A stretch of 64,000 bases of DNA from positions 184,392,349 to 184,456,348 of the forward strand of contig NC_081842.1 of NCBI RefSeq assembly GCF_963259705.1, given 5' to 3'. Under the pieces are notes generated by a model. That model saw nothing but the letters and a program-made list of their open reading frames with translations. It searched no databases and had not been told where the DNA came from. The DNA is from Myotis daubentonii. Its lineage: Eukaryota; Chordata; Mammalia; Chiroptera; Vespertilionidae. Position 1 is the first letter of the stretch; every line of letters begins with the position of its first letter. This document shows, one piece after another, positions 23,290 to 35,429 of this stretch. The translations under genes were made by a program, and so were the position numbers.

Positions 23290-23605
23290 GAATCTCTACA
23301 CAGATGAGCTTTGAAAACATGTTAAGCAAAAGAAGCTAGTCACAAGGGAACCACATGATGATTTCACTGATAGCAATCAGGCAAATTCATAGCAACCAAG
23401 AGTAGATTAGTAATCACCTAGTGCTGGGGAGATGAGAGGAGGTACGGTAAAAAGGGAATGGGTTTCTTTGTAAGGTTTTGGAAACATTCTAAATTTGATT
23501 GTGGTGGTCTGCACAACTCTGTGAGTATACTACAAACATTAATGGTATATTTTAAATGAGTGAGTTGTATGGTATGTGAATTATATCTGAACAGAGTTGT
23601 TATAA
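23290..23605 (+). repeat. Old L1 3' end
   Basis: 'ccacatgatgatttcactgatagcaatcaggca', 'gattagtaatcacctagtgctgggg' and 'ttgtatggtatgtgaattatatctga' follow the L1 3' end. Confidence 0.65.
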
Positions 23606-23808
23606 CTCACCCCAATCTAGGTCCCTTAACATAAATTCACTAGTTACCTGGTCAACTCAAATAGAAACCTCTAGGTTCTATTCATGTTCTCCCTCATTCC
23701 ATCACCACAAATTGTGCTCATTCCACCTCTCGAACTATAATTTCATATTTGCCAACTCTTCCCCATCTGATGAATTGCTAATTCAGGCTCTCATCACTTC
23801 TTGCTTGA

Positions 23809-23961
23809 CTAGAGGCCCAATGCATGAAAATTCATGCAAGAGTAGGCCTCAACCCCCGCCCCCCCCCCCCCCCTGCTTCCCTCCGGCCCCAGCTTCCGTC
23901 AGGAAGAATGTCCAGAAGGACGTCCGGTCTAATTAGCATATTACCCTTTTATTATGATAGA
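23809..23961 (-). mobile_element. Helitron, short non-autonomous
   Basis: CTAGAGGCCCAATGCATGAAAATTCATGCA at the left holds the 3' terminus and hairpin. It ends CTTTTATTATGATAGA, lies between A and T, is 153 bp long, and is inserted in L2. Confidence 0.92.
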
Positions 23962-24083
23962 TAAGGCAATCTGTCTGCCTTCAGTCTGGCCACATTTTAG
24001 TCCACAGTCCTCCTTATCACCAGAGTAATATTTCTAAAACACAGACTCCTATAGGAGATCCAGATGTTTAAAGCCTTCCTTGC

Positions 24084-24301
24084 AACCTAGCCAGATTGGT
24101 TCAGTGGAGAGAGTATTGGCCCGAAGACTGAAGAGTCCTGGGTTCGATCCCAGTCAAGGGCATGTGCAGGAGGCAATCAATAGATGTGTTTCTCTCACAT
24201 CGACGTTTTTCTCTCTGTCTCTCCCCTTCCCTTTCACCCTCTAAAAAAAATCAATGGGAAAAAATATCCTCAGGTGAGAATTAACAAAAAATTTTTTTTA
24301 A
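24084..24301 (+). mobile_element. Ves SINE
   Basis: tRNA-like head and 'ctgggttcgatcccagtcaaggg' B-box region. The 17-bp target duplication TTTAAAGCCTTCCTTGC is perfect (24067-24083 and 24302-24318). Inserted in L2. Confidence 0.95.
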
Positions 24302-25074
24302 TTTAAAGCCTTCCTTGCCTCTCCATGAACTATTACATAAAGTCAACATTTCTTCATAATGCCATTTAGACTGTTCAAGGTTGGCCCAACTAACCTTGCC
24401 ATTGTCATACCCAGCCCCTTCCCTTTTCATCTCACAGAGATTCTATATGTACTAAGTCAGGCTAAACATTTCTTTCACACGCTAAATAAAAACACCAGGT
24501 AGTTTCACTTATATTCTTCCTCAAGCTCACTTCCCCACTATTGGTTAAACAAAAGCACAACCCCAAGCTACCATTAAGTTTCGCAATGTTTTTAAAGAGG
24601 AGCTTTTTGAACACAGACCTTGCCTTAACCTTTCATTCACTATTGCAATCTAGTTTCCTTCCCCATCTGGGTAACAAACTGTGCTCTCACAGGTCTCCAA
24701 TGAGCCCACTACTCTAGCTTTGTCACACAGCACCACTCTGAAGCATTATTGCTGCTGCTGACTACTTCTTTCTTGAAACTCCTTCCATGGCTCTTAATTA
24801 CCTAAGCTGTGCTTCAGAACCATTTCTACCTAAGTACCTTTGACAACCTAGTTGGAAGAAAGCATCTTTTCTGGTCCATTACACTTTTCCCCTCCTCTAT
24901 CCAAATGCTTCTTTGAAGACTTTGGAATGGAGCTAGCTATCTCCTGCTCCAATCAGGCCTTGCCATTACCCTGAGCTTTCTTCATTGTACAGATGCACAA
25001 TTCATCTGACATTCTGGCCTCTTCATTTAAACTTCACTGCCATTCTCCTTCAGTCGCTCATTCCTCATGTCACA

Positions 25075-25285
25075 GTACCATAGACCTGCGCCATCCAATA
25101 CGTCAGCCATCAGTCACATGTGGATATTTAATTTTTAATTATAATTAATAAGTAAAATTTTAAAGTAAATTCCTCAGTCATACTAGTCATATTTCCAAAT
25201 GTTCCAGTAGCTATGGAACAAGCCGGTGCAGATACAGAATACTTGAATGGTTGCAGAAAGTTGTCCTGAACAGCACTGCCCTAGA
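25075..25285 (-). repeat. hAT-type DNA transposon remnant
   Basis: 'catccaatacgtcagccatcagtcacatgtgg' and 'gaacagcactgccc' resemble an old mammalian hAT-Charlie family containing 'gccactagccacatgtggct'. Family not named with certainty. Confidence 0.5.
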
Positions 25286-25384
25286 CTTGACATCACAGAG
25301 AACTGAAGTACAGTGAAGAGTTGACACTGCCAGTTACTGGACATTTTCAATGAGCCAGGCACTATGATAAGCATTTTACATACA

Positions 25385-26636
25385 CTATATTATTTGAAAA
25401 CAAATTTTATATTGAAAGATAACATATACAAAAATCCTAACTGTACAAGCTCAGTGAAGATAAGCTCTCCTTGTAAGCTTTCCTAATTATTAGGCCTGCC
25501 CTTATTTCTAACATTACATATTAGTTTTATCTGGCTTTGAACTTTAGACAAACGGATTCATACCATGTGTTTTCTTTTGTGTCTGGCTTCTTTCACTCAA
25601 CATAATGTTTGTAAAAATTCATTGTTGTTGCACATAGCAGTAGTTTGTTCACTTTGTTGCTATAAATAGTATTCCTTTGTATGAATATCCACAATTTATT
25701 TGTAGTCTCCATTGTAGATGGACATATATGTTGTTTCCAGTTTTAGGTTATTAGAATCATGCTGCTATGACAGTCTCCTTCATATATTGTTATACATATG
25801 TTTGTATCTCTAAATACAAATCTAGGTGTGAATTTGCTAGGTCATAGGGTATGCATATGCCAATTTTAATAGACATTGTCAAACAGTTCTCAAAAGTAGT
25901 TGTGCCAATTAAGCACTAACCAATGGTGTGCAAAAGTTTCAATTGCTCTACATCTTCACTAACACTTTTTTACTTTAGTCATTCTGGCAGCTGAGTAATG
26001 GTTCTTATAATGGTTTTAATTTACATTTCCCTGATAACTAATGAGCTTAAGTATCTTTTTTTGTTTGTTGGTCATCTGAATACCCTCTTGTGAAATAGTT
26101 CAAGTCCACTGCCCAGTCACAAGACTGGACTATCATATTCTAATTATTTGTAGTATTTTTTTCTATAACCTGGTATGAATACTTCACTGGTTATGCATTA
26201 GGCAAATATCTTCTCCCACCCTGTTGCCAGCTTTGCACTCTCATAATGATGTTCTTTCATTAAGAGTTATTACCTTTAACATAGTACAATGTAATGATTT
26301 TATATTTTATGGTTGTGCTTTCTCTGTCTTCTTTAAGAAGTCTTTCCCAATCCCAACGCAATGAAAATATTTCCCTATGTTATCTTTTGGAAGTCTTTAC
26401 ATTTAGATATCAGGTTAGAATAAGTCCTCCAATGTTTTCCTCTTGGCCTTTATAAATTATAAATCAACATCACCACCATAGTCATAACCAGTTCTCTCTA
26501 CAAGAGCAGGTGAGAACAAGTAACCATTTCTACTGGAATCTGCTGATTAGAATGCAAAATTCAGAACTGGGTATTTCTATCCTTTTATAAATTTTAGAGT
26601 CAGCTGAACAAGTTACACTTACACAGATACACACAA

Positions 26637-26675
<39 letters not shown>

Positions 26676-27175
26676 CTATGATACTGACCGAGAACAAACT
26701 GGGATTACCATTTATTTAGGTCATTTTTAATTTCAATAATGTTCATAGTTTTCTGAGTAGAGGTATTGCCCACCTTTTGTTAATATTTATTCCTAAGTAA
26801 CTAAATTGTGTTCTTGGTGCTATGGTAAGTGTACGCTACTTTTAAAAATTCATTTTCTAATTACTAATTGCTGAAATACAATTCATTTTTGTATAGTGAC
26901 CTTGTATTCAGTGATCTTGCTAAATTCACTTACTAATTTCAATATCCATCTACAGATTCTTTTGGATTTTTCTGCATGCTCAATTAAGTTGCTATGAATA
27001 ATAACAGTTTTATTTCTTTGACTCCAATCATCATATCTTATATTTACTTTTCTTGCTTTATTCATTTGCTAGGACAGCCTGGTTTAAGATGGCCACTACA
27101 GTGGCAGACAATGTTGAATATAAGTAGCAATAGGGGGCATCCTTGTCTTGTTATTGATCTTTCTCCCATTGTCCA
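25385..27175 (-). repeat. Old L1, antisense (ORF2 3' part and 3' UTR), non-coding
   Basis: 'ttgttgctataaatagtattcctttgtatgaata', 'tctggcagctgagtaatggttcttataatgg' and 'aatagggggcatccttgtcttg' are antisense ORF2 landmarks in order. A (CA)n run interrupts it at 26637-26672. Many stops; no protein. Confidence 0.8.
26637..26672. repeat. (CA)n microsatellite
   Basis: About 16 CA units. Confidence 0.95.
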
Positions 27176-27387
27176 CTGTAGCTATTTAAAAACTTCTCTA
27201 CTTTCCTTAAACCCCCAACAACATAAGCAGTTATCAGGTAGGAACTCTAAACCTGCTATGAACGTCCCACCTAAAGCCTCACCTGCATCTGTACCCATTC
27301 TTGCTTCCTTTCCACCTGTCATAATGGAAAAGAGGCTCCATCCCCTTTCACCTTTCCTTGGGTCTCTTACTTTACCAATTTTCAACT

Positions 27388-27442
27388 TCTCCCTCCCCTC
27401 CCCTTCCCTCCCCTCCCCTTCCCTCCCCTCCCCTCCCCTCCC

Positions 27443-27494
<52 letters not shown>

Positions 27495-27497
27495 CCC
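27388..27497. repeat. (CCCTCC)n and (CT)n simple repeat
   Basis: Pyrimidine tract. The 182-, 111- and 78-codon frames across it on both strands are artefacts. Confidence 0.95.
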
Positions 27498-28023
27498 CTT
27501 CTTTTCCACCTGCTCAAGTTTTTATTCTCTTTCCAACAATAACCACCATCACCACCACCACAATGATCCTTTTCGATTCTATGTCCTCATCTAGCAATTG
27601 CCCCACCTCTTACATTTCCTTCTAGTTAAGATTATTCAGACTTGTCCAGCTTCCTACCCAAAATTTATTTGAACCTCCCATTCCTTGTAGGATATGTAAC
27701 CAAATCAATGGTTCTTGTTCATCTTCAAATAAAGTGATCATATAACCTGGTTTGGCTGAGACAGTTCCAGATTATGCCTGTTGTCCTGCCATAATAGTGA
27801 ATAGAACCCCCTTCTAGTCTAAAGATGTTCTGGTTTAGGGGACAAGGCCATGCTATAGCCTAGCCTACAAAAGGCCCTCAGTGATGTGCTCCATGCCTAC
27901 CTCTCACCTCTAGAGATTTACCAACTGTACCAAACAGCCTTCCTCTTCTTTTATCTGAGTTTATACAATTTATTTTTTACATCTGGAAAGCAAAACCCCT
28001 ACACTAATCCATATGTGGAACAG
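27498..28023 (+). other. Intron, possible eroded L2
   Basis: Pyrimidine-rich with 'ctacaaaaggccctcagtgatgtgctcc', which resembles L2, but too diverged to be sure. Confidence 0.35.
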
Positions 28024-29893
28024 TATTCTATTGTTTTTGTGTGTTTTTGATTTTTATAAAATGTTTATTCTCTTAAATCCAATGCATTCACAGAGTGTTA
28101 ACACTTTAAATGTTTATCATTTCCACCAACTGCAGCATTATCTAAGTAAACCAAAATAAGCACTTCATCATAGATATAGTCAATGATTATTAATACTTTA
28201 AAAAAAAACACCTAAACTTCCCCAAATTTCAGCACAGGTAGTTTAACTGTAGATTTCAGTTCTAGATGATTTAAAAAAATAGTGTGTAGAAATGATTCTT
28301 CTTAGTTAAATGTATTATATCATGTTATCAACCAACCAAATCAAAAGCAATTGCCAAGCTGAATAAGTTACAAAGAAATGATAACTCTGGCTTGTACAGA
28401 AATGTGCAGTGTTTTCAAAGCTCTGAACAGTTACCTACTAATACAAATCTCCACAGCTTAACTTAGAGTTGGAAGATGAGTTTTCACAGTAATGTAATTT
28501 TAACCTCCATTTACATTCATTTTAATATATTACTAAGATGTTTACTCTATGTCACAATGGTGCTTTCCAGTGTTCACAATTTACAGTTTCAATTTATACA
28601 AGTCATTCACTAACATAAGGGGCAATTATTACTGCTACAAACTATCCCTAAAAAAACAAAACCCCACCTTACATAGAACTCTGAAAATGGTATGACTTAA
28701 AACAGATTAATCCAACATGATTTTTAATACTTTAGCCATTTTCCATACACTAGCATGTAAACTTGCCTACTTAATATGAGAGCTACAACTTGATTCACTG
28801 AGATATTATGTAATAATTTTCTTCAACTACCTTTTTCACCTTAACTCAAAAATCTCCTGACTTGCTGGCTCTGCTTCTGTGAATTTCAAACTGTATTTTT
28901 TATTTTATTTTAATTTTTTGGAGAAAGGCAGGTTATGATAAATACACTGTAAACAGAAAAAGCTGCCCCCAAATTAAGCCTTTTAAAGTTATTGTTACTT
29001 CTACACTATTTAACACTTTAAGAGTCAATTACAATGTTTCATCTTTAACACTAATACAAATAAATTATAGTCTGTTCTACCATTCTGGGATCTAAACTTC
29101 TAAATACATAAACAGAAGAGCAAAATACTTCACTGTTCAATTAAGAAATTTAGAACAGTTATATGATTTGACTAGACTGGTCAAGGTGGTTAGAAACATA
29201 CAATTATGTAGGTGGTTAGTTAAATTTGCTTCTGGGGGTTGGTAGTCAAAGAACAGAGAGTAGCAAATGAAGTAACACACAAAAAATTATTTCCTATTTT
29301 AGGGGGGAAGGGAGAATCACAGGCCAGTTTAAACCTCTGTAGGCCTTTTGACTTACCCCTACTCAGATCTAAGAAAAATTTTTCAATTATCTGAATAACC
29401 CCCATTCTTTCCGTGAGTATCAAATTGATTGGTAGTCACATCTCCAAGTACAATCAAAAGCTTGTTGAATAAAATATTAGTAAGGTCAAAAGGAGACTAC
29501 ATATCAAACTGGAAAAATAATCTACTCAAGTACATTATTACATTCAGTTTTCAAATCATTTACTAACATGACAAAAGATTTGGCTTCAGTCACTCTTGTA
29601 CACACAACACACCCAAACAGGCACTCCAGCCTCTGATCTGCTTTGCAACACAAGGCCATAAAGGCAGAGATGGCATTCTCTAAGCCAAACTTTAAATAGA
29701 TTTTTAAAAGTAATTTCTAATTTTACAGAAATGCTTCTTCAAAAAATATTTTCTCTCACTCCCTCATCTCCTATACTGAAGGATGTGTAATATGTTTTTT
29801 CCCCAAGCTAAATCTGAACCCTCAAAATTGACTCCAGGCAGATCTCTGCAAATTAAAATCAAAAACAAACATAGAAAAATTATATTTTATTTA

Positions 29894-30356
29894 TCCTATA
29901 TAATAAAAGCCTAATATGCTAAGTGACCAGTCCACCAGTCAGCCATTCAACCAATCAAAGTGTAATATGCTAATGATATGCTAAGGCCACTCAACTGCTT
30001 GCTATGATGTGCACTGACCACCAGGGAACAGACAGTCAACCAGTCACTATGACGTGCACTGACCACCAGGGGGTAGATGCTCCAACTGGTAGGTTAGCTT
30101 GCTGCTGGGGTCTGGCCAATCGGGACTGAGTGAGATGGGCTGGACACGCCCTGGAGCCCTCCCAGGGGCCCTCCTCAGTTGGCCAACCTCCCATGTCCCT
30201 CCCTGGCCCCTATCATGCACCGTGGGGTCTCTCAGCCTGGCCTGCACCCTCTCGCAATCTGGTACCCCTTGGGGGTTTTGGAGAGCCAGTTTTGGCCCTA
30301 TCCTGCAGGCCAGGCCAAGGGACCCCACTTGTGCATGAATTCGTGCACCAGGACTC

Positions 30357-30357
<1 letters not shown>
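29894..30357 (+). mobile_element. Helitron inside the LARP4 retrocopy 3' UTR
   Basis: Begins TCCTATATAATAAAAGCC. Near the right end, GTGCATGAATTCGTGCAC is the 3' hairpin, and the last bases 'aggactcat' replace the usual CTAG, so the 3' boundary is mutated and approximate. GC-rich inside and related to the copy at 48172-48555. Confidence 0.9.

Positions 30358-30413
<56 letters not shown>
30357..30413. repeat. (TA)n(CA)n microsatellite
   Basis: Starts at the Helitron 3' end. Short frames on both strands are artefacts. Confidence 0.95.
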
Positions 30414-30416
<3 letters not shown>

Positions 30417-32974
30417 TGATTGGAATCCTCCAGCATTTTAAAATCACTTTAGAGATGAATTCTGGGATTCTACTGCTCACAACTCCAAAATCTGTAATGA
30501 TTTAAGGATATACTTTCTCTTGTTTCCTTCCTGGTCACCCTCTCCCCTCCATAAAAGTTCATTATAGCCACGGCTCAAGTTTAATGGGAAGAGAGAGAAG
30601 TTTTTGAATAGTTTTTGTTTGTTGGTTGGTTTGTTTTACTTTGGTGATCTGGGTGGCACATATTGCTCTTTGCCATTATGTCGAGTAACTCCCTGAGGTA
30701 TGGCCCTGTGGCCAAACTGGCGTCTCTGTTCCCTGATTTTTCCAGCTGCTCCCCTGGAAATGGCATTGCCTCGGAAGCCAGAATAATCCTTACGAGCCCT
30801 TGCTTCTGGCTTCTCATGCGGTTTCTCAATGGACTTCTCAGGAGCTCCATTCTCTTCATTTTTGGTGGGAGACACTACATTGGAGCGAAGTTCTCGTAGC
30901 GGCTGCACAGGAACTGGAGATGGCTCTTTAGGGGGCTTCTGGCACACTTCAGCATAACAGCTTCCGGGGTTCCTGTAGGGCCACAGTTACAGCTGCATTT
31001 ATGTTACTATCACATGGTGAAGCAGTATTTGTCCCCAACAGCTTTGCAGGATTTGGGGAAGAAACTGATATAGTTGTTGAGTTGAGAACATCCTTCTGAA
31101 CAGTGGAATCGTCCACTAGATCCTTTTCTATATGAGTTGTGCTCAATGCAGGAGGCTCAGCTGTACACCAAGGACCGGTACTTGTATTGAGTTGCTGGGC
31201 AGCGGTGCAGTCGGTCTGTTCATCCTCTGCAGGCACTGGGCAACTATCCCCTTGTCTTAACTCTTCATTATCCTTTTCTTTGTAGACACCTTTAACAACA
31301 TCAGGCATCCTACTCTCCAAAACAAGTTCACCTGGTGTTCTTGATGAACTTCCAGGTAAAGGAGGAAAATTTGAAGCTAATAAGTCAAACTTTGGTGTTG
31401 GAGCCTTTGCTTCAGCTGTTGAATGTTGGGGTCTTGGGATTCTGTCATCTTGTTGTTGTCTTCGACCTCTGAAAAGAGTTCTCCTGCCCCTACCATAATC
31501 CCCATTCTGTTCAATTAGCAAAGTTGGAGTCTCTTTTGGAAGGTAGCTTTGCTCCTGATGTCCTGTTACTATAGGGTTATGCCGTTCAGTTGGAAAGTTT
31601 CTTGAACCAGATCTGTTTACTGGTCCATCCCCCAATGACACAGATCCCTCTGTTGAGTGTTCTGAACCACTTGATGCCCTAAAATGAGGCTTCACGTGAT
31701 TTTTTTGGAATGGTCGACCCATATTCACAGCAGCAGCAGTTGTTTTTTAAGGTCCTGGTGAATTAAAGCCATTCACAAAACTACTATTTGGAAACGGAGC
31801 CAGTGGTGTTTCAAAGTAAGGTGCAGGATTTGGAGACCAAGACTGAGGCACAATACTATAGATGGAGTACTGTCGGTGAGGACTATATACAGGCTGCATA
31901 AAGACTGGTGAGGCATACTGTGCTTGAGTTTGAATGGGCTGACTATACCTATTAGAATCCATAAATCAAAAACCATTCTTAGCAAAAAACGTACTGATGG
32001 CTTTTATCCTTGCCATAATTGGCTTGACCTGAAATGTTTTAACTTCTTCTCTCAAATATTTAAAAGCCTGTTGTGCACCTGTGTCTGACTGGAAAGCGAT
32101 ATACCCATTGCTATTGTGTGCAAACTCAGCTATCACCTTGGGGCAGTTTTCATTCTTGAACAAAGCTTTCACTTCCTCTACTGGTGTTGTTTCAGGAATC
32201 TCTCTAAGAATCACGATACTACGCTATGACTTGGTCTCACTTTCTCACCCTTCTCATCAACTTGTCCCATGGGAGAAGGTCTCAATACTTCAAGAATTAT
32301 TTCGGGGTCTGTGGTTAGCTTTTTAATTTCTCCCATGTTGGCAACTGTCCAAATTGGAATGAATTGATCACTGTACATTTGAGATATCAGGTAAAGATCC
32401 TTTGACAAATTTTCTCGTGAGAAACAGAATTCTAATTGTTTCTTCAGACATTCTTTTAGGTCTTCTGTAGAAATTGCTGAATTGCTTTCTCCGGAAATGT
32501 CATATATTTGGTAACTCAGATCTTCTGGCCCTAAAATCATTCCATTAGTTGATTCTTCAATGCCTGTAGAATTTCTTGTGGTTTCACAAGATTAATACAT
32601 TACTTCATATTCCTTACACATATCATCTGAAAGCTCTGTATTACCCTCAGGATGAGACCCTGATGTTGCTGCTGTTTCATGCCAAGAGCTTTCAGTTCCA
32701 TGAGTTACTGGCGTGACATCAGTATTTCCAAGAGGAATTTCTTGCCACACTTTGGCATTAGGATTTAAACCAGTTACTTTAGATGTTACCTGCTCCACGA
32801 AGAGCAACATGCCTTCCCGGTTCAACCCAATCGTTCTCGCCGCTGCTACTCCAAATGGCTTACAGGCCCGAGCCCCAAACGCTGGGATAAGGACACTCGA
32901 CCGGCCCAAGCACCCGGCAGCGGACCTGGCTCCTCCCCGCCGTCAGCCGCTGAATTCTCCAATATTCTATTGTT

Positions 32975-33686
32975 AAGCAAAGTTATTTGTATGCCAAACC
33001 ATCAAAATATCAAAGTTTTTATTTCAGCCTTGCTTTTATGATCCATTGTGCCAACAGGGTAGCACTATTCAGGTTCCAGACAGAAAGTAAGTGGAGTGGC
33101 AGTCTTATGTATGCAACCAGATGGATTTCCTGCTTTCCCTCTTCTCCTTTCTAGTAGACACAGAAACATACTACAGACATGAGTCATAGTTCTGGTGCCA
33201 AATTCAGAAAAATAATTTTTTTCTCATGATTTAGGGGAAAAAGCAAAACACCCGGAAGTCTATTTTAGGCTGTTGGCTATTTCAGAGCCAATCTCCCTTT
33301 TCAAGAAGAGAAAAGTGGGCTCCTAAACCAATTCCAAAAATGATTTAAAAAAACAAAAACAAAACCAAGGAATAATGTCTCCTCTGGGACATGGATTGCT
33401 GACACGGCTCCCAAAAGGAACAGGCACAGGCTATAAATAAAAGTAATATATCCCTGCTCTGGAAGAGCACATAGTCGAGAGAAGAGAGGATTCTACAATA
33501 TAGAAGGAAGCAGGAAAGCTCAAGGTCCAGCCTGCTCACCAAAGATGCTGCTGCATGAAGGACCTACTTAAGCATCATTCATTGACTCAACAAGTATTTA
33601 GTGAACAGTCTAGGCATTGATCCAAGTGACAGTAATAGAGTGGTGAACAATTTGCTTTGCTTTTTTACTGACTTGTATACATTCTT
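32975..33686. other. Intron, mostly unrecognised
   Basis: No exon seen. 'cattcattgactcaacaagtatttagtgaac' at about 33576 looks like antisense MIR/L2 end sequence. Confidence 0.45.
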
Positions 33687-34623
33687 TGCTGGGGTCCAAC
33701 CCCAGCAGGTCCAGGGGTTCCCAAAGGTGTGGACGGAGTCGGCGAAGACTATCCACCCTCTTCCTATGGTGGAGTCCTATCCGTCCCGAGTGCGGGGCGC
33801 TTACCTAGGGGTCCCTGTTCGGGTGCCAGTTGCCGGGGTCCAACCCCAGCAGGTCCAGGGGTCCCCAAAGGTATGGACAGAGTCGGTGAAGAAGGAATGA
33901 CACGGAGACAGCGTTCAGTTGATCATCAGCCTTTCCAGGATCTCTAGCCACAATCTCCAGGGAAGTTCTGGTCAGGATCTCCAGGGAAGTTCTGGTCAGG
34001 ATCTCCAGCCAGGTTCTGTGTCCATGTTCTCTTGCTAGGTTCTCCAGCCAGGTTCTGTAGCCATGTTCCCTAGCTAGGTTCTCCAGCCAGGTTCTGTAGC
34101 CATGTTCCCTAGCTAGGTTCTCCAGCCAGGTTCTGTCCAGGTTCTCCAGCCAGGTTCAGTCACCAGGTTCTAGTCAGGTTCTCTTGCCAATTTCTATAGT
34201 CAGGTTCAGTCCAGGATCTTTTGCCATGTTCTCTCCAGCGAAGTTCTTCTGTCTGTAGGTTCTGTGTAGGTTCTGTCTTCTAAGTTCTGTGTTGTTACAT
34301 CTGTATTTATACCAGTTGATTCCAATCCTATCAATCTCTATTCCAAAGGTTAGGGCATTTCTTATCTCCATTCCAGGGAGTAAAGATTATGTAGCTTAAG
34401 CATGATTGTTCGTAGTTAAAGTGATTAATTACCCACCTGGCACTTAGTTAAGGGGTTTTATTCCCTCCCTAACTTCAGGGGAAAATCCCTACCTGGGGAA
34501 ACCACCTTTCTCAGAGACCTTGGTTAAAACACATAGTGCCAAGAAGGTGAGCAAACATATTAAGAACAGTATGCCATATATGCCAGGTCCCTTGAAACAG
34601 CAAGCATGGACCGGCTCCCAGCA
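33687..34623 (-). mobile_element. Endogenous retrovirus, one LTR plus fragment (no genes)
   Basis: Minus-strand provirus reduced to 937 bp. The right part 33831-34623 is a complete 793-bp LTR (plus-strand ends TGCCGGGG and CCCAGCA). To its left are two bases, a tRNA-Lys-type primer binding site, and about 50 bp of leader. Then comes only the last ~62 bp of the other LTR (33687-33749). Perfect 6-bp target duplication ATTCTT (33681-33686, 34624-34629) suggests a class II (betaretrovirus-like) element. All coding sequence is gone; no viral gene remains. The LTR contains repeated 'aggttctccagcc' units. A related solo LTR is at 51485-52038. Confidence 0.88.
33811..33828 (-). other. Retroviral primer binding site, tRNA-Lys type
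   Basis: 18 bases lying two bases from the LTR end match the complement of a tRNA-Lys 3' end with one difference from the usual Lys primer site. This fixes the provirus orientation as minus. Confidence 0.85.
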
Positions 34624-34735
34624 ATTCTTTTGGGTTTTCTTTTGTTTTTATTGATTTGTAGTTCTTTATATATTCTGGATGTCAACCCTTTTTCAGTTGT
34701 GTGCATTATATATAATATTTTCTCGGGGTCGAACC

Positions 34736-34746
34736 AAGATGGCGGC
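34736..34746 (+). promoter_or_regulatory. YY1-type motif at HAL1 5' end
   Basis: AAGATGGCGGC, 12 bases from the element start, fits the YY1 site that positions transcription starts at the 5' end of L1 elements. Function here is inferred. Confidence 0.65.
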
Positions 34747-35429
34747 ATAGGTTAACGCCGGAGTTTGCTGCTTTGAACAACTACTTCAAAAGTGAAACTA
34801 AAACACGGAACGGACATCACCCAGAACCACAGGAACGCTGGCTGAGTGGAAGTCCTACAACTAGGAGGAAAGAGAAACGCACAGGGACACTCAGAGGAGG
34901 CGCAGTGCTGAAGTCAAATTCTGAGGTGCGGAGTGCGCGGACCGGGCTGGCGGCGGAGGGTGCGGTTGTTGTTTTCAATCGGGAGGGAGTCGCAGACTCT
35001 GAGCTCCAGATCCAGGCGAGTCTTTGGGGACCCAGACTCAAACCGGAGAAGCAGGACTGTCTGGCTTCTGTCAGAGCGAGTGCAGCTTTCTCTCCGAGCT
35101 TTGCAGCGGGTGCTGGGACTCAGAGAGGCAGAGCCCCTGGGGACAGGACTGAGAGCCGCCATAACTGCTCTCTCCGGCCCACCCTGTTGATCCTGTGCGA
35201 CCCACCCCGCCCAAGCCCTGCACAGAGGCATTTGCCGGATAGCCTCAGGCAAAGGCTAGATTAGCACCTCCCTAGAGGACAGAAGTTCTCTCACTGCTGA
35301 CACAGCTGATTCTCATAGCCACTTGGCCTGGAGGTCAAACCCTCCCTGGAATTAGCTACAACAATCAAGATTTATCTATAAGACTGCGAACAAAGACCAC
35401 TAGGGGGTGCACCAAGGAAGCATAACAAA

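Larger units (their letters stand above)
23610..25060 (+). repeat. L2 LINE, split by a Helitron and a Ves SINE
   Basis: Pyrimidine-rich L2 order is visible before 23809 ('aggctctcatcacttcttgc'), after 23962 ('gtctggccacattttagtcc') and after 24302 ('ccttgcctctccatgaac... ctgttcaaggttggcccaac'). The downstream boundary is vague. No coding capacity. Confidence 0.65.
28036..32962 (-). pseudogene. LARP4: LARP4 full-length processed retropseudogene
   Basis: The parent is the La-related protein LARP4, a poly(A)/PABP-binding translation factor. Intronless minus-strand copy: 5' UTR 32811-32962; start ATG at 32808-32810 (MLLFVEQV); La motif ('[20 protein letters not shown]') within 32211-32540; RRM region 31966-32214; C-terminal part to the stop at about 30636 ('NGKEQYVPPRSPK'); then 3' UTR to 28036, where AATAAA (complement of TTTATT at about 28062) lies near an A-rich end. 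Target duplication TATTCTATTGTT is perfect (28024-28035 and 32963-32974), so L1-type retrotransposition is clear. Breaks: nonsense codon after 'KEYEVMY' (about 32590), frameshift near 32215, stops near 31965 and 31747, frameshift near 30949. A Helitron splits the 3' UTR. Confidence 0.95.

Noticed and set aside
27182..27594. Frames of 182, 111 and 78 codons around 27.4 kb
   Set aside because: Generated by the CCCTCC/CT simple repeat on both strands.
30636..32810. LARP4 as a working gene
   Set aside because: No introns, several stops and frameshifts, flanking target duplications: a processed pseudogene.
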